The notes beneath the pieces are model-generated. The model did no database searches. It worked only from the letters and a program-made list of their open reading frames with translations, and had not been told where the DNA came from. This document shows positions 1 through 9,303 of a stretch of 64,000 bases of DNA, in pieces. Source of the DNA: Bacillota bacterium (GTDB taxonomy: Bacteria > Bacillota > Sulfobacillia > JAJZYS01 > JAJZLH01); assembly GCA_021850485.1 (NCBI GenBank), contig JAJZLY010000008.1, positions 1 to 64,000 of the forward strand, in the 5' to 3' direction. Within the stretch, counting starts at the first letter, position 1. Each line of letters begins with the position of its first letter. The position numbers and the translations under genes are program-made.

Positions 1-154
1 AGCCCATGGCCCCGATCAGACTGTTTCTGAGAAACTTGCGCCGGCTGAGCTCCTTCTCCACCCGCCCGTCGGCGATGCAGTCGGCACAGACCTCACCGTC
101 TCCGTCCACCGGATTCCCGCAGATGCTGCAGCGCAACCTCGAGTCCACCGTCAC
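1..154 (-). CDS. N-terminus of a Tat-exported protein with a zinc ribbon (partial)
   Basis: Only the first 51 codons lie in the window; the gene runs off the left edge. The chosen GTG start is preceded by a GGGGGG Shine-Dalgarno about 8 bases upstream. Residues 9-27 hold two pairs, C-x2-C and C-x2-C, that look like a small zinc ribbon. They are followed by a twin-arginine motif (SRRKFL) and the start of a hydrophobic stretch, so the protein probably crosses the membrane through the Tat system encoded nearby. Such a start fits a Rieske iron-sulfur protein or a molybdopterin oxidoreductase subunit; the visible part cannot decide between them. Confidence 0.6.
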   Translation of the reverse strand, partial: MTVDSRLRCSICGNPVDGDGEVCADCIADGRVEKELSRRKFLRNSLIGAMG

Positions 155-222
155 CGCGCGATCCCCCCGATGTCTCTCCAAGACGCGCTATCGCCTACAA
201 CGGGACCGTTCAAAACATCCCG

Positions 223-251
223 ATTGTAGCCTGCGCCCTTGGGTGCGTCAA
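223..251 (-). promoter_or_regulatory. Sigma-A-type promoter for the left-edge Tat protein gene
   Basis: On the minus strand a -35 box TTGACG (246-251) and a -10 box TACAAT (223-228) are separated by exactly 17 bases. Transcription would start near 216, giving a leader of about 60 bases before the GTG at 154. The rest of the 155-329 gap shows nothing else recognisable. Confidence 0.7.
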
Positions 252-329
252 TCGCGCATCGATTCCTGCAAGCGGCTGTGGGTGCGTCTTTCTGCCGTTT
301 GAAGAAATCTTTCACAACAGGCACCAGAC

Positions 330-1415
330 TCACGATACAGCGGTCGTAACCTGCCACGAGGCTGCCTCCACCGCCTCTGCCACCTGCCGAAAGACCGCGG
401 CCGACTCACTGTCCGGGTGGGTCCACACCACCGGTCGGCCGAGATCTCCGCCCTCTGAAATCGCCGGCTCTACCGGAATCTTGCCGAGTAGCGGTGCGCC
501 CAGCGCCTGGGCCAGCTCCTGGCCGCCCTGGCCACTAAACAGCGGCGTCTGCTCGCCGCACGACGGGCAGCGCAGGTAGGACATGTTCTCAACCACACCG
601 AGCAATCCCTGACCGACTTTCTTGGCCATCTCTCCGACCCGCACCGCCACCTTGGCGGCCGCAACCTGAGGCGTCGTGACGAGAAGGACCTGTCCCTGGT
701 GCAGACGCTGGGCGAGCGTAATGGCGACATCTCCGGTCCCCGGCGGCGAATCCACCACTAGGTAGTCGAGGTCTCCCCACATCACGTCACCCATGAATTG
801 CTCCAACAATTTGGTCAGCATCGGCCCTCGCCACATCACCGGTGTGCCCTCGTCGACCAGCATGCCCATCGAGATGACTTGAACCCCGAGCGCCTCCACT
901 GGCAGGATCATGTCATCTGCCAGCACCACCGGCTTGCGGTCGACCCCAATCATCCGCGGCACCGAGAAGCCGTAGATGTCGGCGTCCAGAAGTCCCACCG
1001 CCCGGCCCCTTTGACTCAAGGCCACCGCCAGATTTACGGCCACGGTCGATTTGCCGACACCGCCCTTGCCAGATCCAACGATCAGCACCCGCACCCGCGA
1101 GCCATCCTTGGTCACTGATGAGTGGCGCACCGGTCTCAGTTCCTGAGTCAGCTTTTGGCGCTCGTCTGGCGTCATCACCGAGGTGACAACGGTCACCTCG
1201 GTGATGCCTTCCACGCCGGCCAAAGCCGTCGTGACATCACCCTCGATCCGTCCCTTGAGCGGGCAGCCAGCCGTCGTCAGCTTGACCGTCACGGTCACCT
1301 GCTGGCGACGGACCTTGACGGCTTCCACCATGCCCAGTTCAGTCAGTGGGCGGTGTAGTTCCGGGTCCATGACCTGGGCCAGCCGCCGCCAGATCTCCTG
1401 CTCCAGGTCGCTCAT
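330..1415 (-). CDS. mrp: Mrp/ApbC-family iron-sulfur cluster carrier ATPase
   Basis: 361 residues. An N-terminal DUF59/MIP18-like domain (about 4-80) is joined to a ParA/MinD-type P-loop ATPase. The deviant Walker A motif GKGGVGKST lies at about 116-124. Further on are the DSPPGTGD switch and a C-x2-C pair (C284, C287) that in this family bridges a [4Fe-4S] cluster at the dimer interface. The family scaffolds or delivers Fe-S clusters to apoproteins in the cytoplasm. The ATG overlaps the stop of the DUF502 gene by four bases, so the two are translationally coupled. Its likely clients are the Fe-S and respiratory enzymes of this organism, which is inference. Confidence 0.93.
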   Translation of the reverse strand: MSDLEQEIWRRLAQVMDPELHRPLTELGMVEAVKVRRQQVTVTVKLTTAGCPLKGRIEGDVTTALAGVEGITEVTVVTSVMTPDERQKLTQELRPVRHSSVTKDGSRVRVLIVGSGKGGVGKSTVAVNLAVALSQRGRAVGLLDADIYGFSVPRMIGVDRKPVVLADDMILPVEALGVQVISMGMLVDEGTPVMWRGPMLTKLLEQFMGDVMWGDLDYLVVDSPPGTGDVAITLAQRLHQGQVLLVTTPQVAAAKVAVRVGEMAKKVGQGLLGVVENMSYLRCPSCGEQTPLFSGQGGQELAQALGAPLLGKIPVEPAISEGGDLGRPVVWTHPDSESAAVFRQVAEAVEAASWQVTTAVS

Positions 1416-2023
1416 GAACGCTGCCTCCTCGTCGCACTTCTGGGGCTCGGAGTCGGTGCCAGCATACCCCCGGAAAGCAGCATTTTCATCGCCGCCTCGA
1501 CGGTCATGTCGGCTGGCTTCAGATCGTCGGCCGAGTAGAAGAGCAACACTCCGCCTGTGGGTGGCGCAAACGGGATGAACACACCCACCCGACCAGCCAC
1601 CACCTCATCGCTCACCACGAAGCCGATCACCAACGATGCCGGCCCCGGGTACGGGGCTAAGACCACGGCCCGAAACGCACTGTTGGCATCAGGATCGAAC
1701 AGCACCTTCAGGACCTGTTTGGATCCTTCGTAGACCACCCGAATCACCGGCACCCGGCTGAGCACCATCTCCATCACCCGCACCAATTGCTGCCCCAGGA
1801 TGTTGCTGACCAGCAATCCGAACAAGGTGATCACCAGCAGGGTCAGGATCAGCCCCAACCCCGGGAAGCGGATGGAAGATGGCAATAGCAGGCCCAGTCC
1901 GTTGAAAAAGACCAAGATCTTGTCGGCCACATACAGAGCCAAGGCCACCGGCAAAATGGCCGCCAAGCCGGTCAGAAAATAGTGCCTGATCTGGCGCCAG
2001 ACGTGGCGGCTATGGTCTTGCAT
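1412..2023 (-). CDS. DUF502 family membrane protein
   Basis: 203 residues with two hydrophobic segments near the N-terminus (about 14-38 and 53-77) and a polar C-terminal domain. The pattern, including a PGLG stretch before the second helix and a V-Y-E-G-S-K-Q segment after it, matches the DUF502 family. That family has no established biochemical role. The gene lies between selC and mrp on the minus strand and its stop overlaps the mrp start. The ATG at 2023 follows GAAGCGAGGAGTGGGCC, which contains a usable Shine-Dalgarno. Confidence 0.85.
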   Translation of the reverse strand: MQDHSRHVWRQIRHYFLTGLAAILPVALALYVADKILVFFNGLGLLLPSSIRFPGLGLILTLLVITLFGLLVSNILGQQLVRVMEMVLSRVPVIRVVYEGSKQVLKVLFDPDANSAFRAVVLAPYPGPASLVIGFVVSDEVVAGRVGVFIPFAPPTGGVLLFYSADDLKPADMTVEAAMKMLLSGGMLAPTPSPRSATRRQRS

Positions 2024-2076
2024 GGCCCACTCCTCGCTTCAGGCTGGCAAAATTGGGGCCGAACCGATGGCGTGGT

Positions 2077-2172
2077 TGGCGGGAGCAGGTAGGAATCGAA
2101 CCTACCGCGGACGCGACGCGCCCGCCATTGGATTTGAAGTCCAAGGGGGACACCAGCCCCACCTCTGCCCCC
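2077..2172 (-). tRNA. selC: tRNA-Sec (anticodon UCA)
   Basis: A 96-base gene with the diagnostic architecture of bacterial selenocysteine tRNA. It has an 8-bp acceptor stem (GGGGGCAG with CTGCTCCC, one G-U pair) and a 5-bp T stem (GTAGG/CCTAC) around TTCGATT. The anticodon arm reads TTGGACTTCAAATCCAA with anticodon TCA, and the long variable arm is closed by GCGGGCGC/GCGTCCGC. Discriminator G and an encoded CCA complete the 3' end. It lies between tatC and the DUF502 gene in the same direction. Its presence means the organism decodes some UGA codons as selenocysteine; selA, selB and selD must lie elsewhere. Confidence 0.96.
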
Positions 2173-2204
2173 GCAGTGCGGGGCACCTGGCCAACCGCCA
2201 GTTC

Positions 2205-2213
2205 AGTGTAGCA
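2205..2213 (-). promoter_or_regulatory. Possible extended -10 promoter for selC
   Basis: On the minus strand TGC directly precedes TACACT, an extended -10 element, and would start transcription about 26 bases before the tRNA. No good -35 box is visible. The selenoprotein gene at 11466 has the same kind of promoter (TGT-TATACT). Confidence 0.35.
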
Positions 2214-2223
2214 GACACAGCCG

Positions 2224-2248
2224 CGGCCGGGGCCTCAGTCCCCGGCCG
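2224..2248 (-). terminator. Hairpin across the tatC stop codon
   Basis: CGGCCGGGG and CCCCGGCCG form a perfect 9-bp stem with a 7-base loop containing the tatC stop codon. There is no U-run after it on the minus strand. It may slow or end part of the upstream transcription, or protect the 3' end before selC processing. Confidence 0.4.
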
Positions 2249-2996
2249 TCGGCCCGCCTTCCGAGTCGTCGCCGGTCCGGCTGCGCCGCCGCTGGCGCTC
2301 GGCAAGTGCCGACAGCCACACGCCGATCTCGTAAAGGACCAGCATTGGGCTCGCCAAGACCAGCATCGACATCAGGTCAGGCGGTGCAAAGGCGGCGGCG
2401 ATCACGAAGATGATGAAGATGGCCATCCGCCTTTTCTGGCGCAGCCAGCTTGAGGAGATGAGTCCTAGCCGAGTCAGCGCCATCACGACCAGGGGATATT
2501 CGAACACCACCGCCAGTGGCACCATCAGGCCGATGATGAAGTCGACATAGCTGCTATAGGTGATCATTGGGCGCACCACCGGCCCAGAGAAGGAAAATAA
2601 GAAGCGAAAGACGACCGGCACGAACACAAAGAAGGCAAACGCCGCCCCGGCCCAGAGCAAAACCAGGGCAGCCGGCGCATAAGAGAGAACCAGCCGGCGC
2701 TCTTGGCTGGTCAGCCCGGGCCAGACGAAGGCTGCGATCTGATAGATCAGTAGCGGTGAGGTCACGATCAGCGAGGCGACCAATGAGGCCTTGATGTACG
2801 TAAAAAAGAGCTCTGATGGGCCGATGAAGATCAATTCTTTAAGCCGGCCGCCGCTGGCCAGCAGCATGAACTGAGTGAGCGCTGTGGCGTGGAAGAAAAA
2901 CCATACCGCCACCGGCAGGAAGATGACCAGATAGGTGATGATCCGGCTGCGTAGTTCCCCTAAATGGCCCTCCAAACGCAGCGGTTTCCTGGTCAT
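2235..2996 (-). CDS. tatC: Twin-arginine translocase subunit TatC
   Basis: 253 residues with six hydrophobic helices and the family's N-terminal cytoplasmic signature (H-L-x-E-L-R-x-R). TatC recognises twin-arginine signal peptides and, with TatA oligomers, moves folded proteins across the membrane. The ATG at 2996 was chosen because it overlaps the mobB stop as ATGA and places the signature at residues 11-17; longer readings run into mobB. Its position next to molybdenum-cofactor genes fits the many Tat substrates that carry Moco. TatA is encoded at 8458-8655. Confidence 0.95.
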   Translation of the reverse strand: MTRKPLRLEGHLGELRSRIITYLVIFLPVAVWFFFHATALTQFMLLASGGRLKELIFIGPSELFFTYIKASLVASLIVTSPLLIYQIAAFVWPGLTSQERRLVLSYAPAALVLLWAGAAFAFFVFVPVVFRFLFSFSGPVVRPMITYSSYVDFIIGLMVPLAVVFEYPLVVMALTRLGLISSSWLRQKRRMAIFIIFVIAAAFAPPDLMSMLVLASPMLVLYEIGVWLSALAERQRRRSRTGDDSEGGPTAGD

Positions 2997-3457
2997 CGGC
3001 CAGTCGCCGCGGCCAGAAGCGGCTTGACGACCTGGCGGTAAACCGCCTCGGGATCCCGGTCGGGAATATGCAGGCAAGGTGCCGGTGCCGGGCCCGACAC
3101 CACCGCCAATAGGCCCGGCAGATCGGCAGGGCAACCGGGGCCGACCCATACCTTGGCACCGGGGTACTCTTTAATCCCCTCCACCAGCAGCAAGCGGGTG
3201 GCCCTGGGCAACCGGCGCTTGGCATCGTCCAGAGTAGGGGAAACGGCCATCTCTAGCACGCCGTCGGCGGCCAAGAGTACCGTCGGCGTGCCAGTCGCAA
3301 ACAGTCGGGCCGAGTCCTTGCGCTCGGGGCTGAGGTCGCCGTGATGGTGCTTGATGGCTGCGACCGAAACATGGTCCCGCTGCAACAGCGCAATCAGCCC
3401 CAAGATCAAGGTTGTCTTGCCGGCCCCAGATGGGCCAACGAAATGGACTTCGGTCAT
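2993..3457 (-). CDS. mobB: Molybdopterin-guanine dinucleotide biosynthesis adaptor MobB
   Basis: 154 residues with Walker A GPSGAGKTT at about residues 8-16 and a following K-H-H-H stretch typical of MobB. MobB is a GTP-binding protein that assists MobA in forming the guanine dinucleotide form of Moco. The ATG at 3457 overlaps the moeA stop (ATGA), and its own stop overlaps tatC in the same way. The gene therefore sits inside a coupled mobA, MoeA-like, moeA, mobB, tatC series. Confidence 0.9.
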   Translation of the reverse strand: MTEVHFVGPSGAGKTTLILGLIALLQRDHVSVAAIKHHHGDLSPERKDSARLFATGTPTVLLAADGVLEMAVSPTLDDAKRRLPRATRLLLVEGIKEYPGAKVWVGPGCPADLPGLLAVVSGPAPAPCLHIPDRDPEAVYRQVVKPLLAAATGR

Positions 3458-4653
3458 CTGCCGCCCCAGGCCGTCATCCACACCTGGACCACTGATCCGG
3501 CTCTGATCCGCTCTTGGCCCGCTTCCGAGCGCACCCAGGCGTCCAATTGGCGGAGCGCACTGACGGCTCCAGATCCGCCGTAGGGGGCCGGACGCACCTG
3601 CACTTTGCCTCCCTCCAGCCGCAGCGCAGCCGGCCAAAAGCGCGCCACGTTGGACCGGTTCGGCGGCAAGGCAGCCTCCAGATACGCCTGTCCGGATGCC
3701 GCCTCACAGGCTCGGCTCTCCATCACCGCCAGCAGGGGTCGCACCAGGCGATCGAAACCGAGGGCAGTGGCCAGCGGGTTGCCCGGAAGCGCGATCCAGA
3801 GGGCATGGCCGCCGGCAAGCACCTGTAGCGGCTGTCCCGGGCGCATCTTCAGGCCGTCGATCAAGGTGCGCCGGCCCAGCCGCTCGGAGACCCGGCGCAC
3901 AAAGTCGCGCGGACCGCGTGAGGCCCCACCTGTGCTCAGCAACAGATCGCAGGCCAGATCCAGCCTGCGCACCTCCGACTCAAACCGGTTTTCGTCGTCA
4001 CCTAAGGTCAGGCCGATCACCGTACAGCCCAGCGCTGTCAACTGCTGAGTTAGCCACGGCCCATTGGTATTGCGGACCATGCCCAAGCCGGACCCACCGT
4101 CTTCCACCAACTCGGAGCCCACTGACAACACTCCGACTGTGACCCGCTGTCGCACGCTGACTTGACGCACACCGGTAGCGCGCAGCAAGGCCATCTGGCC
4201 GGGACCCAGTCGCTCGCCGCGGCGCAAGATGCTCGCTCCCTTGCGAATTTCCTCCCCGACATGGCGCACATTATCCCCAGCCCTCGGCCAGTGCCGCAAA
4301 GCGACCAGTTGTCCTTGGGTCGAGACCTCTTCTTGCCAGGCGATGCCGGCACCGGCCGGCACCATGGCACCGGTAGCTACGAAGAGGGCTTGGCCAGGAG
4401 CCAAACTCGGAGCAGGACCGTCTCCGGCATACACTCGGCCGATCAAGGCGCACGGTTGATGATGGTCGCCGACGACGGCGAAGCCATCGACCGCCGACGT
4501 GTCAAACGCCGGCAGCGGCGAGGCGGCCCGCATCCCTTGGGCAGCCACCCGGCCCAGCGCCTGAGCCAAGTCCACCCGCTCTACGCCCTGTCTGCGGGCG
4601 TGGCTGGCCAGAACTTGCTCGGCTGCCTCGGGACTCAGGCGTTCCATCGCCAC
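3454..4653 (-). CDS. moeA: Molybdopterin molybdenumtransferase MoeA
   Basis: 399 residues. MoeA inserts molybdate into adenylated molybdopterin in the cytoplasm. The first half carries the family segment P-x-F-D-T-S-A-V-D-G-F-A. The MoCF-biosynthesis domain has S-T-G-G-A-S and the L-P-G-N-P loop near residue 300. The GTG at 4653 is preferred because GGAGGAGG lies 10 bases upstream; an ATG at 4647 is two codons inside. The start overlaps the end of the neighbouring MoeA-like gene by 19 bases. The common G-D near the first conserved loop of the MoCF domain is replaced by S-R-G-P-R-D. Confidence 0.92.
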   Translation of the reverse strand: MAMERLSPEAAEQVLASHARRQGVERVDLAQALGRVAAQGMRAASPLPAFDTSAVDGFAVVGDHHQPCALIGRVYAGDGPAPSLAPGQALFVATGAMVPAGAGIAWQEEVSTQGQLVALRHWPRAGDNVRHVGEEIRKGASILRRGERLGPGQMALLRATGVRQVSVRQRVTVGVLSVGSELVEDGGSGLGMVRNTNGPWLTQQLTALGCTVIGLTLGDDENRFESEVRRLDLACDLLLSTGGASRGPRDFVRRVSERLGRRTLIDGLKMRPGQPLQVLAGGHALWIALPGNPLATALGFDRLVRPLLAVMESRACEAASGQAYLEAALPPNRSNVARFWPAALRLEGGKVQVRPAPYGGSGAVSALRQLDAWVRSEAGQERIRAGSVVQVWMTAWGGR

Positions 4654-5648
4654 GGACTTGCGCCCTCCTCCAGTACCAGCCATTCCAGCAGTCCGCCCAC
4701 ACCCATCGCCGCAACTTGATCGGCGGTCGGGATCTCGCCGGCCAGTACCCGCGGCAAGAGCAGGTCAAATACCGTGACCGGATCGGCGATCACGCAGGCC
4801 GGCAACCCTAACACCGGCTTTTGGCCATGCCTGGCCACAATCGCCATCGACCCTGGCAGCACCGGCGTGCCATGGCACACCAGCTGGGCCCCGCTATCTT
4901 GAATTGCACCGGGAGTGCGGTCATCGGGATCCACAGACATGCCTCCGGTGACCAGGATCAGATCGACCTCAGGATCAGCCGTGGCCTGGGCGATGGCCGT
5001 GGCAATCATGGACCGGTCATCGGGCAAGATGGCATGACGCACGATGTGGGCGCCAAATGGCTGGAGTTTGGCCTCCACTCTCGGCCGAAAGGCGTCTGCA
5101 ACTCGACCGCTATAAACTTCTTGTCCGGTGGTCAACAGGGCGACGCGAAGCCGATCGAAGGCCTGCACCCGGAGCAGGGGCCCTTGGCTGAGAGCTGACT
5201 TTACCGCTGCCTCAGGGACAGCCAGCGGCACGCACTTGACGGCTGCCACCCGGTCTCCTTGGTGGACCCCCATCCGGTCTGGTCTGGTCACCACCAGGAG
5301 CTGGCCGCGGCCGTTAAGCGCCCTGACGGCGTCAGCGTCCACCTGCAGCAACCCATCGTATGCCGCCCGCAGGGTCACCTTGCCCTCCTCTGGCCCTTCG
5401 GCGATCAGGCCGTCACCGGCCAGTCCGGCAGCTGTGCGGCTGGCTGCCTCTTGTTCGTGCACGAATCCCGCTTCTAACTCCCAGACGAACAGGTGTTCCT
5501 TGCCCATAGCCCGCAAGACGGGCAGATCTGCCTCTTCGATGATGTGGCCGCGCCCAAAGCGCACCCCTTTGAACTGGCCGGGAACGACCTGGGTCAGGTC
5601 GTGGCCGAGGACCAAGCCCACCGCCTCGGAAAGGGGCACCTCACGCAT
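4635..5648 (-). CDS. MoeA/MoaB-like molybdopterin-binding protein
   Basis: 337 residues, a second molybdopterin-binding protein directly upstream of moeA. The C-terminal half (about 165-310) is a MoCF-biosynthesis fold with T-T-G-Q-E-V-Y-S-G and T-G-G-M-S-V-D-P-D-D. The N-terminal half is distinct and begins with R-E-V-P-L-S-E-A-V-G, resembling the start of MoeA without its full central domain. Proteins of this type are common beside moeA and mobA in Firmicutes but their exact step is not settled. The ATG at 5648 overlaps the mobA stop by eight bases. Confidence 0.78.
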   Translation of the reverse strand: MREVPLSEAVGLVLGHDLTQVVPGQFKGVRFGRGHIIEEADLPVLRAMGKEHLFVWELEAGFVHEQEAASRTAAGLAGDGLIAEGPEEGKVTLRAAYDGLLQVDADAVRALNGRGQLLVVTRPDRMGVHQGDRVAAVKCVPLAVPEAAVKSALSQGPLLRVQAFDRLRVALLTTGQEVYSGRVADAFRPRVEAKLQPFGAHIVRHAILPDDRSMIATAIAQATADPEVDLILVTGGMSVDPDDRTPGAIQDSGAQLVCHGTPVLPGSMAIVARHGQKPVLGLPACVIADPVTVFDLLLPRVLAGEIPTADQVAAMGVGGLLEWLVLEEGASPWRWNA

Positions 5649-6246
5649 GGTCCAACTCCTTTCCGACAAGTCGCCGATAGTCGTCTGGGTGATTGACGTT
5701 GGTGAAGATGGTCGCATCCAAGCCCAGCCTGGTCAGGTCCTCGTCGTCCAGGCGCCGCACACTGATCTGGCTGACGAAGGCTTCCATGCTCGGCCGGTCG
5801 GAATGGACCGTCATTTCCGCCACGGCCAGAGCGGACTGGCGGTAGAGAGCGACCAAGGGCTGTATGCCGGCAGTCCGTCCCAGGTACAAGGCGCCGTCGA
5901 GCCCGCTGCGGGTCGTCAGTAGCTCCTGCAAAAAGCGCTGCGGAACGTGAGGTAGGTCGCAGGCCATGACCAGCACGTCGCCTTCGCGCAGCGCTGCCGC
6001 CACCCCGGCCAAGGGACCCCGTCCCGACGCGATGTCCGCCACGTGGCGGCCTGGCCAGGATGTTTCCGGGCCGCCGATGAACAGCACCTCTCTGGTCAAA
6101 GGCGCCAGCCGGTCGGCTGCAGCTTCGGCCAGCGTCTTGCCGCCATATGGTAACGTCGCCTTGTCCTGGCCCATGCGTACACTCTGCCCGCCGACCAAGA
6201 CCGCGCCCAACGGTCGCAACTCGATGGCTGACTGACTGGTATTCAT
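5641..6246 (-). CDS. mobA: Molybdenum cofactor guanylyltransferase MobA
   Basis: 201 residues. MobA links GMP from GTP to molybdopterin, giving the bis-MGD or MGD cofactor used by DMSO-reductase-type enzymes such as formate dehydrogenases. The nucleotide-binding motif L-V-G-G-Q-S-V-R-M-G-x-D-K lies at about residues 16-28 and M-A-C-D-L-P near residue 100. The ATG at 6246 has GGGGAGGG six bases upstream. It is the first gene of the minus-strand Moco/Tat series that leads to selC. Confidence 0.92.
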   Translation of the reverse strand: MNTSQSAIELRPLGAVLVGGQSVRMGQDKATLPYGGKTLAEAAADRLAPLTREVLFIGGPETSWPGRHVADIASGRGPLAGVAAALREGDVLVMACDLPHVPQRFLQELLTTRSGLDGALYLGRTAGIQPLVALYRQSALAVAEMTVHSDRPSMEAFVSQISVRRLDDEDLTRLGLDATIFTNVNHPDDYRRLVGKELDHA

Positions 6247-6300
6247 CGCCGACCCTCCCCGCCGCGTCAGTGTAATGCAATCTTCACCGCAAACGCACAG

Positions 6301-6326
6301 CGAGCCCCGCCAGTTGGCGGGGCTCG
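6301..6326 (-). terminator. Terminator hairpin after groEL
   Basis: CGAGCCCCGCC and GGCGGGGCTCG form a perfect 11-bp stem with an AGTT loop, 18 bases past the groEL stop. The U-tract is weak. It separates the groESL operon from the mobA series. Confidence 0.7.
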
Positions 6327-6343
6327 GCTGAGCAGGAGCGAGA

Positions 6344-7987
<1,644 letters not shown>

Positions 7988-8007
7988 TTAGCTTCTCTTG
8001 GTCGACC

Positions 8008-8292
8008 CTAGCGGATCGCCAGGAGGTCGCTCTCGCGCACGATCAGGTACTCCACCTCGTCAACCTTGATCTCAGTACCGCCGTACTTGGAGAAGATCAC
8101 CTTGTCGCCAGCCTTGACCTCCAGCGGCACCCGCTGACCATTGTCGAGCACCCGGCCCGGGCCGACGGCCACCACTTCGCCCTCCTGCGGGCGCTCCTTG
8201 GCCGTGTCCGGAATGATGATGCCACCCTTCGTCTTCTCCTCGGCCTCCGACACCTTGACCACTACACGATCACCTAGCGGCTTCAGCAACAC
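8008..8292 (-). CDS. groES: Co-chaperonin GroES
   Basis: 94 residues. GroES caps the GroEL cavity; the mobile-loop region [10 protein letters not shown] lies at about 21-30. The start is taken as the GTG at 8292, giving an N-terminus [11 protein letters not shown] like that of other GroES proteins, with a GGGGG Shine-Dalgarno about five bases before it. A TTG one codon later is the alternative. groEL follows 32 bases downstream. Confidence 0.95.
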   Translation of the reverse strand: MLLKPLGDRVVVKVSEAEEKTKGGIIIPDTAKERPQEGEVVAVGPGRVLDNGQRVPLEVKAGDKVIFSKYGGTEIKVDEVEYLIVRESDLLAIR

Positions 8293-8329
8293 ACCAACCC
8301 CCTGTCCTTTGTGACTACACCCCATATTG

Positions 8330-8356
8330 TTAGCACTCTCTCGAGGTGAGTGCTAG
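8330..8356 (-). promoter_or_regulatory. CIRCE operator (HrcA binding site)
   Basis: TTAGCACTC, nine bases, GAGTGCTAG: the CIRCE inverted repeat with its exact 9-base spacer and one mismatch in 18 arm positions. It lies just downstream of the groES promoter, within the first 35 transcribed bases. Heat-shock repression by HrcA is therefore expected. Confidence 0.95.
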
Positions 8357-8368
8357 CCTCCATCGCTC

Positions 8369-8396
8369 ATTGTATGAAGGATTTCGACTTCGTCAA
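8369..8396 (-). promoter_or_regulatory. groESL promoter
   Basis: The minus strand carries TTGACG (8391-8396) and TACAAT (8369-8374) separated by 16 bases. Predicted transcription starts near 8362, immediately before CIRCE. The same pair of hexamers is seen at 223-251. Confidence 0.75.
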
Positions 8397-8408
8397 GAGC
8401 CAAAACGC

Positions 8409-8442
8409 GTCCAGAGCCGGACCCGTTGGCCCGGCTCTGGAC
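8409..8442 (-). terminator. Rho-independent terminator after tatA
   Basis: GTCCAGAGCCGG and CCGGCTCTGGAC form a perfect 12-bp stem with a 10-base loop, followed on the minus strand by GCGTTTTGGC. It insulates tatA from the groESL promoter. Confidence 0.8.
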
Positions 8443-8457
8443 GTAAGCTGCTTCCGA

Positions 8458-8655
8458 TCAATGGGTGCGGGGCGTGGTTTCCTCGCCGGGAGCGATGGTC
8501 GGAGTGTCCTTTGCCATTTCGCCCTCCATCGAGGCCTTGAAGGCCCGGATACTTTTCCCCAACCCGCTGCCAATCTCGGGCAGGCGCTTGGGGCCAAAGA
8601 TCAGTAGTGCGACCACCAGCAATACGATCAAGTGAATGGGCGACAACAGGTCCAT
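8458..8655 (-). CDS. tatA: Twin-arginine translocase subunit TatA
   Basis: 65 residues: one N-terminal transmembrane helix, the family hinge [10 protein letters not shown], then an amphipathic helix and a short charged tail. TatA multimers form the conducting part of the Tat pathway with TatC (2235-2996). The ATG at 8655 follows GAGGGTGACCCTTG; a TTG one codon earlier is possible. It has its own terminator and lies apart from tatC. Confidence 0.92.
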   Translation of the reverse strand: MDLLSPIHLIVLLVVALLIFGPKRLPEIGSGLGKSIRAFKASMEGEMAKDTPTIAPGEETTPRTH

Positions 8656-8706
8656 CAAGGGTCACCCTCTTTCGCGGCCCAAGTGTATGCCTGACACCTG
8701 GCCTTG

Positions 8707-9303
8707 TCAAAGCGGCGTGCGCCGCCTTTGGCGCAACCAGTAGATCAGATAGACCAGCCCAGCTAGGGCTAGTCCAGCCAAGATCCAGGGCCCCGTACCG
8801 ATGATGGTGTCGACCACTTGGTCCCAGTACTGGCCGAGCACCCGTCCGGCCTCCACGGCCAGGATCGGCCAGGCTAAGGCGCCGATCACCGTGGCGATCA
8901 GGAAGCGGGGAAAGGGCATCTCAAAAAAACCGGCCGGGTAGGAGATCAGCAGGCGCACGCCGGATAAGATCCGCCCGACGATCACCGCACCCATGCCATA
9001 GCGGGTGAACAGTTTCTCGACGCGTTCCAGGCGCTGGTCGGTGATGCCAACGCGCTTGCCGTACAGCAAGATCAGTGTGCGACCGCCACGCAGACCGATC
9101 AGATACGACACCATGGCGCCACCGGTGGAACCACAGGCGGCGACCAAAATCGCCACAGGGGCGGACAGCTGCCCCTGTGCCGCCATCACCCCGGCCGTGA
9201 CCAGCGTGATCTCGGACGGGGCTGGGATCCCCACAGCCTCCAAGAAGAGGACCAAGAAGATGGCCGCATAGCCGTACTGGTGGAGGAGCGGAACCAGATT
9301 CAA
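8707..9303 (-). CDS. DedA family membrane protein
   Basis: 198 residues with four to five hydrophobic segments. It carries the DedA/SNARE-associated pattern F-L-E-A-V-G-I-P-A-P-S-E near the N-terminus and a later G-R-x-x-x-G-V-R segment. DedA proteins move or flip undecaprenyl phosphate or phospholipids in bacterial membranes; which substrate this one uses is unknown. The start is a TTG that overlaps the stop of the CoA-transferase gene (TTGA), so it is probably translated by coupling. Confidence 0.88.
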   Translation of the reverse strand: MNLVPLLHQYGYAAIFLVLFLEAVGIPAPSEITLVTAGVMAAQGQLSAPVAILVAACGSTGGAMVSYLIGLRGGRTLILLYGKRVGITDQRLERVEKLFTRYGMGAVIVGRILSGVRLLISYPAGFFEMPFPRFLIATVIGALAWPILAVEAGRVLGQYWDQVVDTIIGTGPWILAGLALAGLVYLIYWLRQRRRTPL

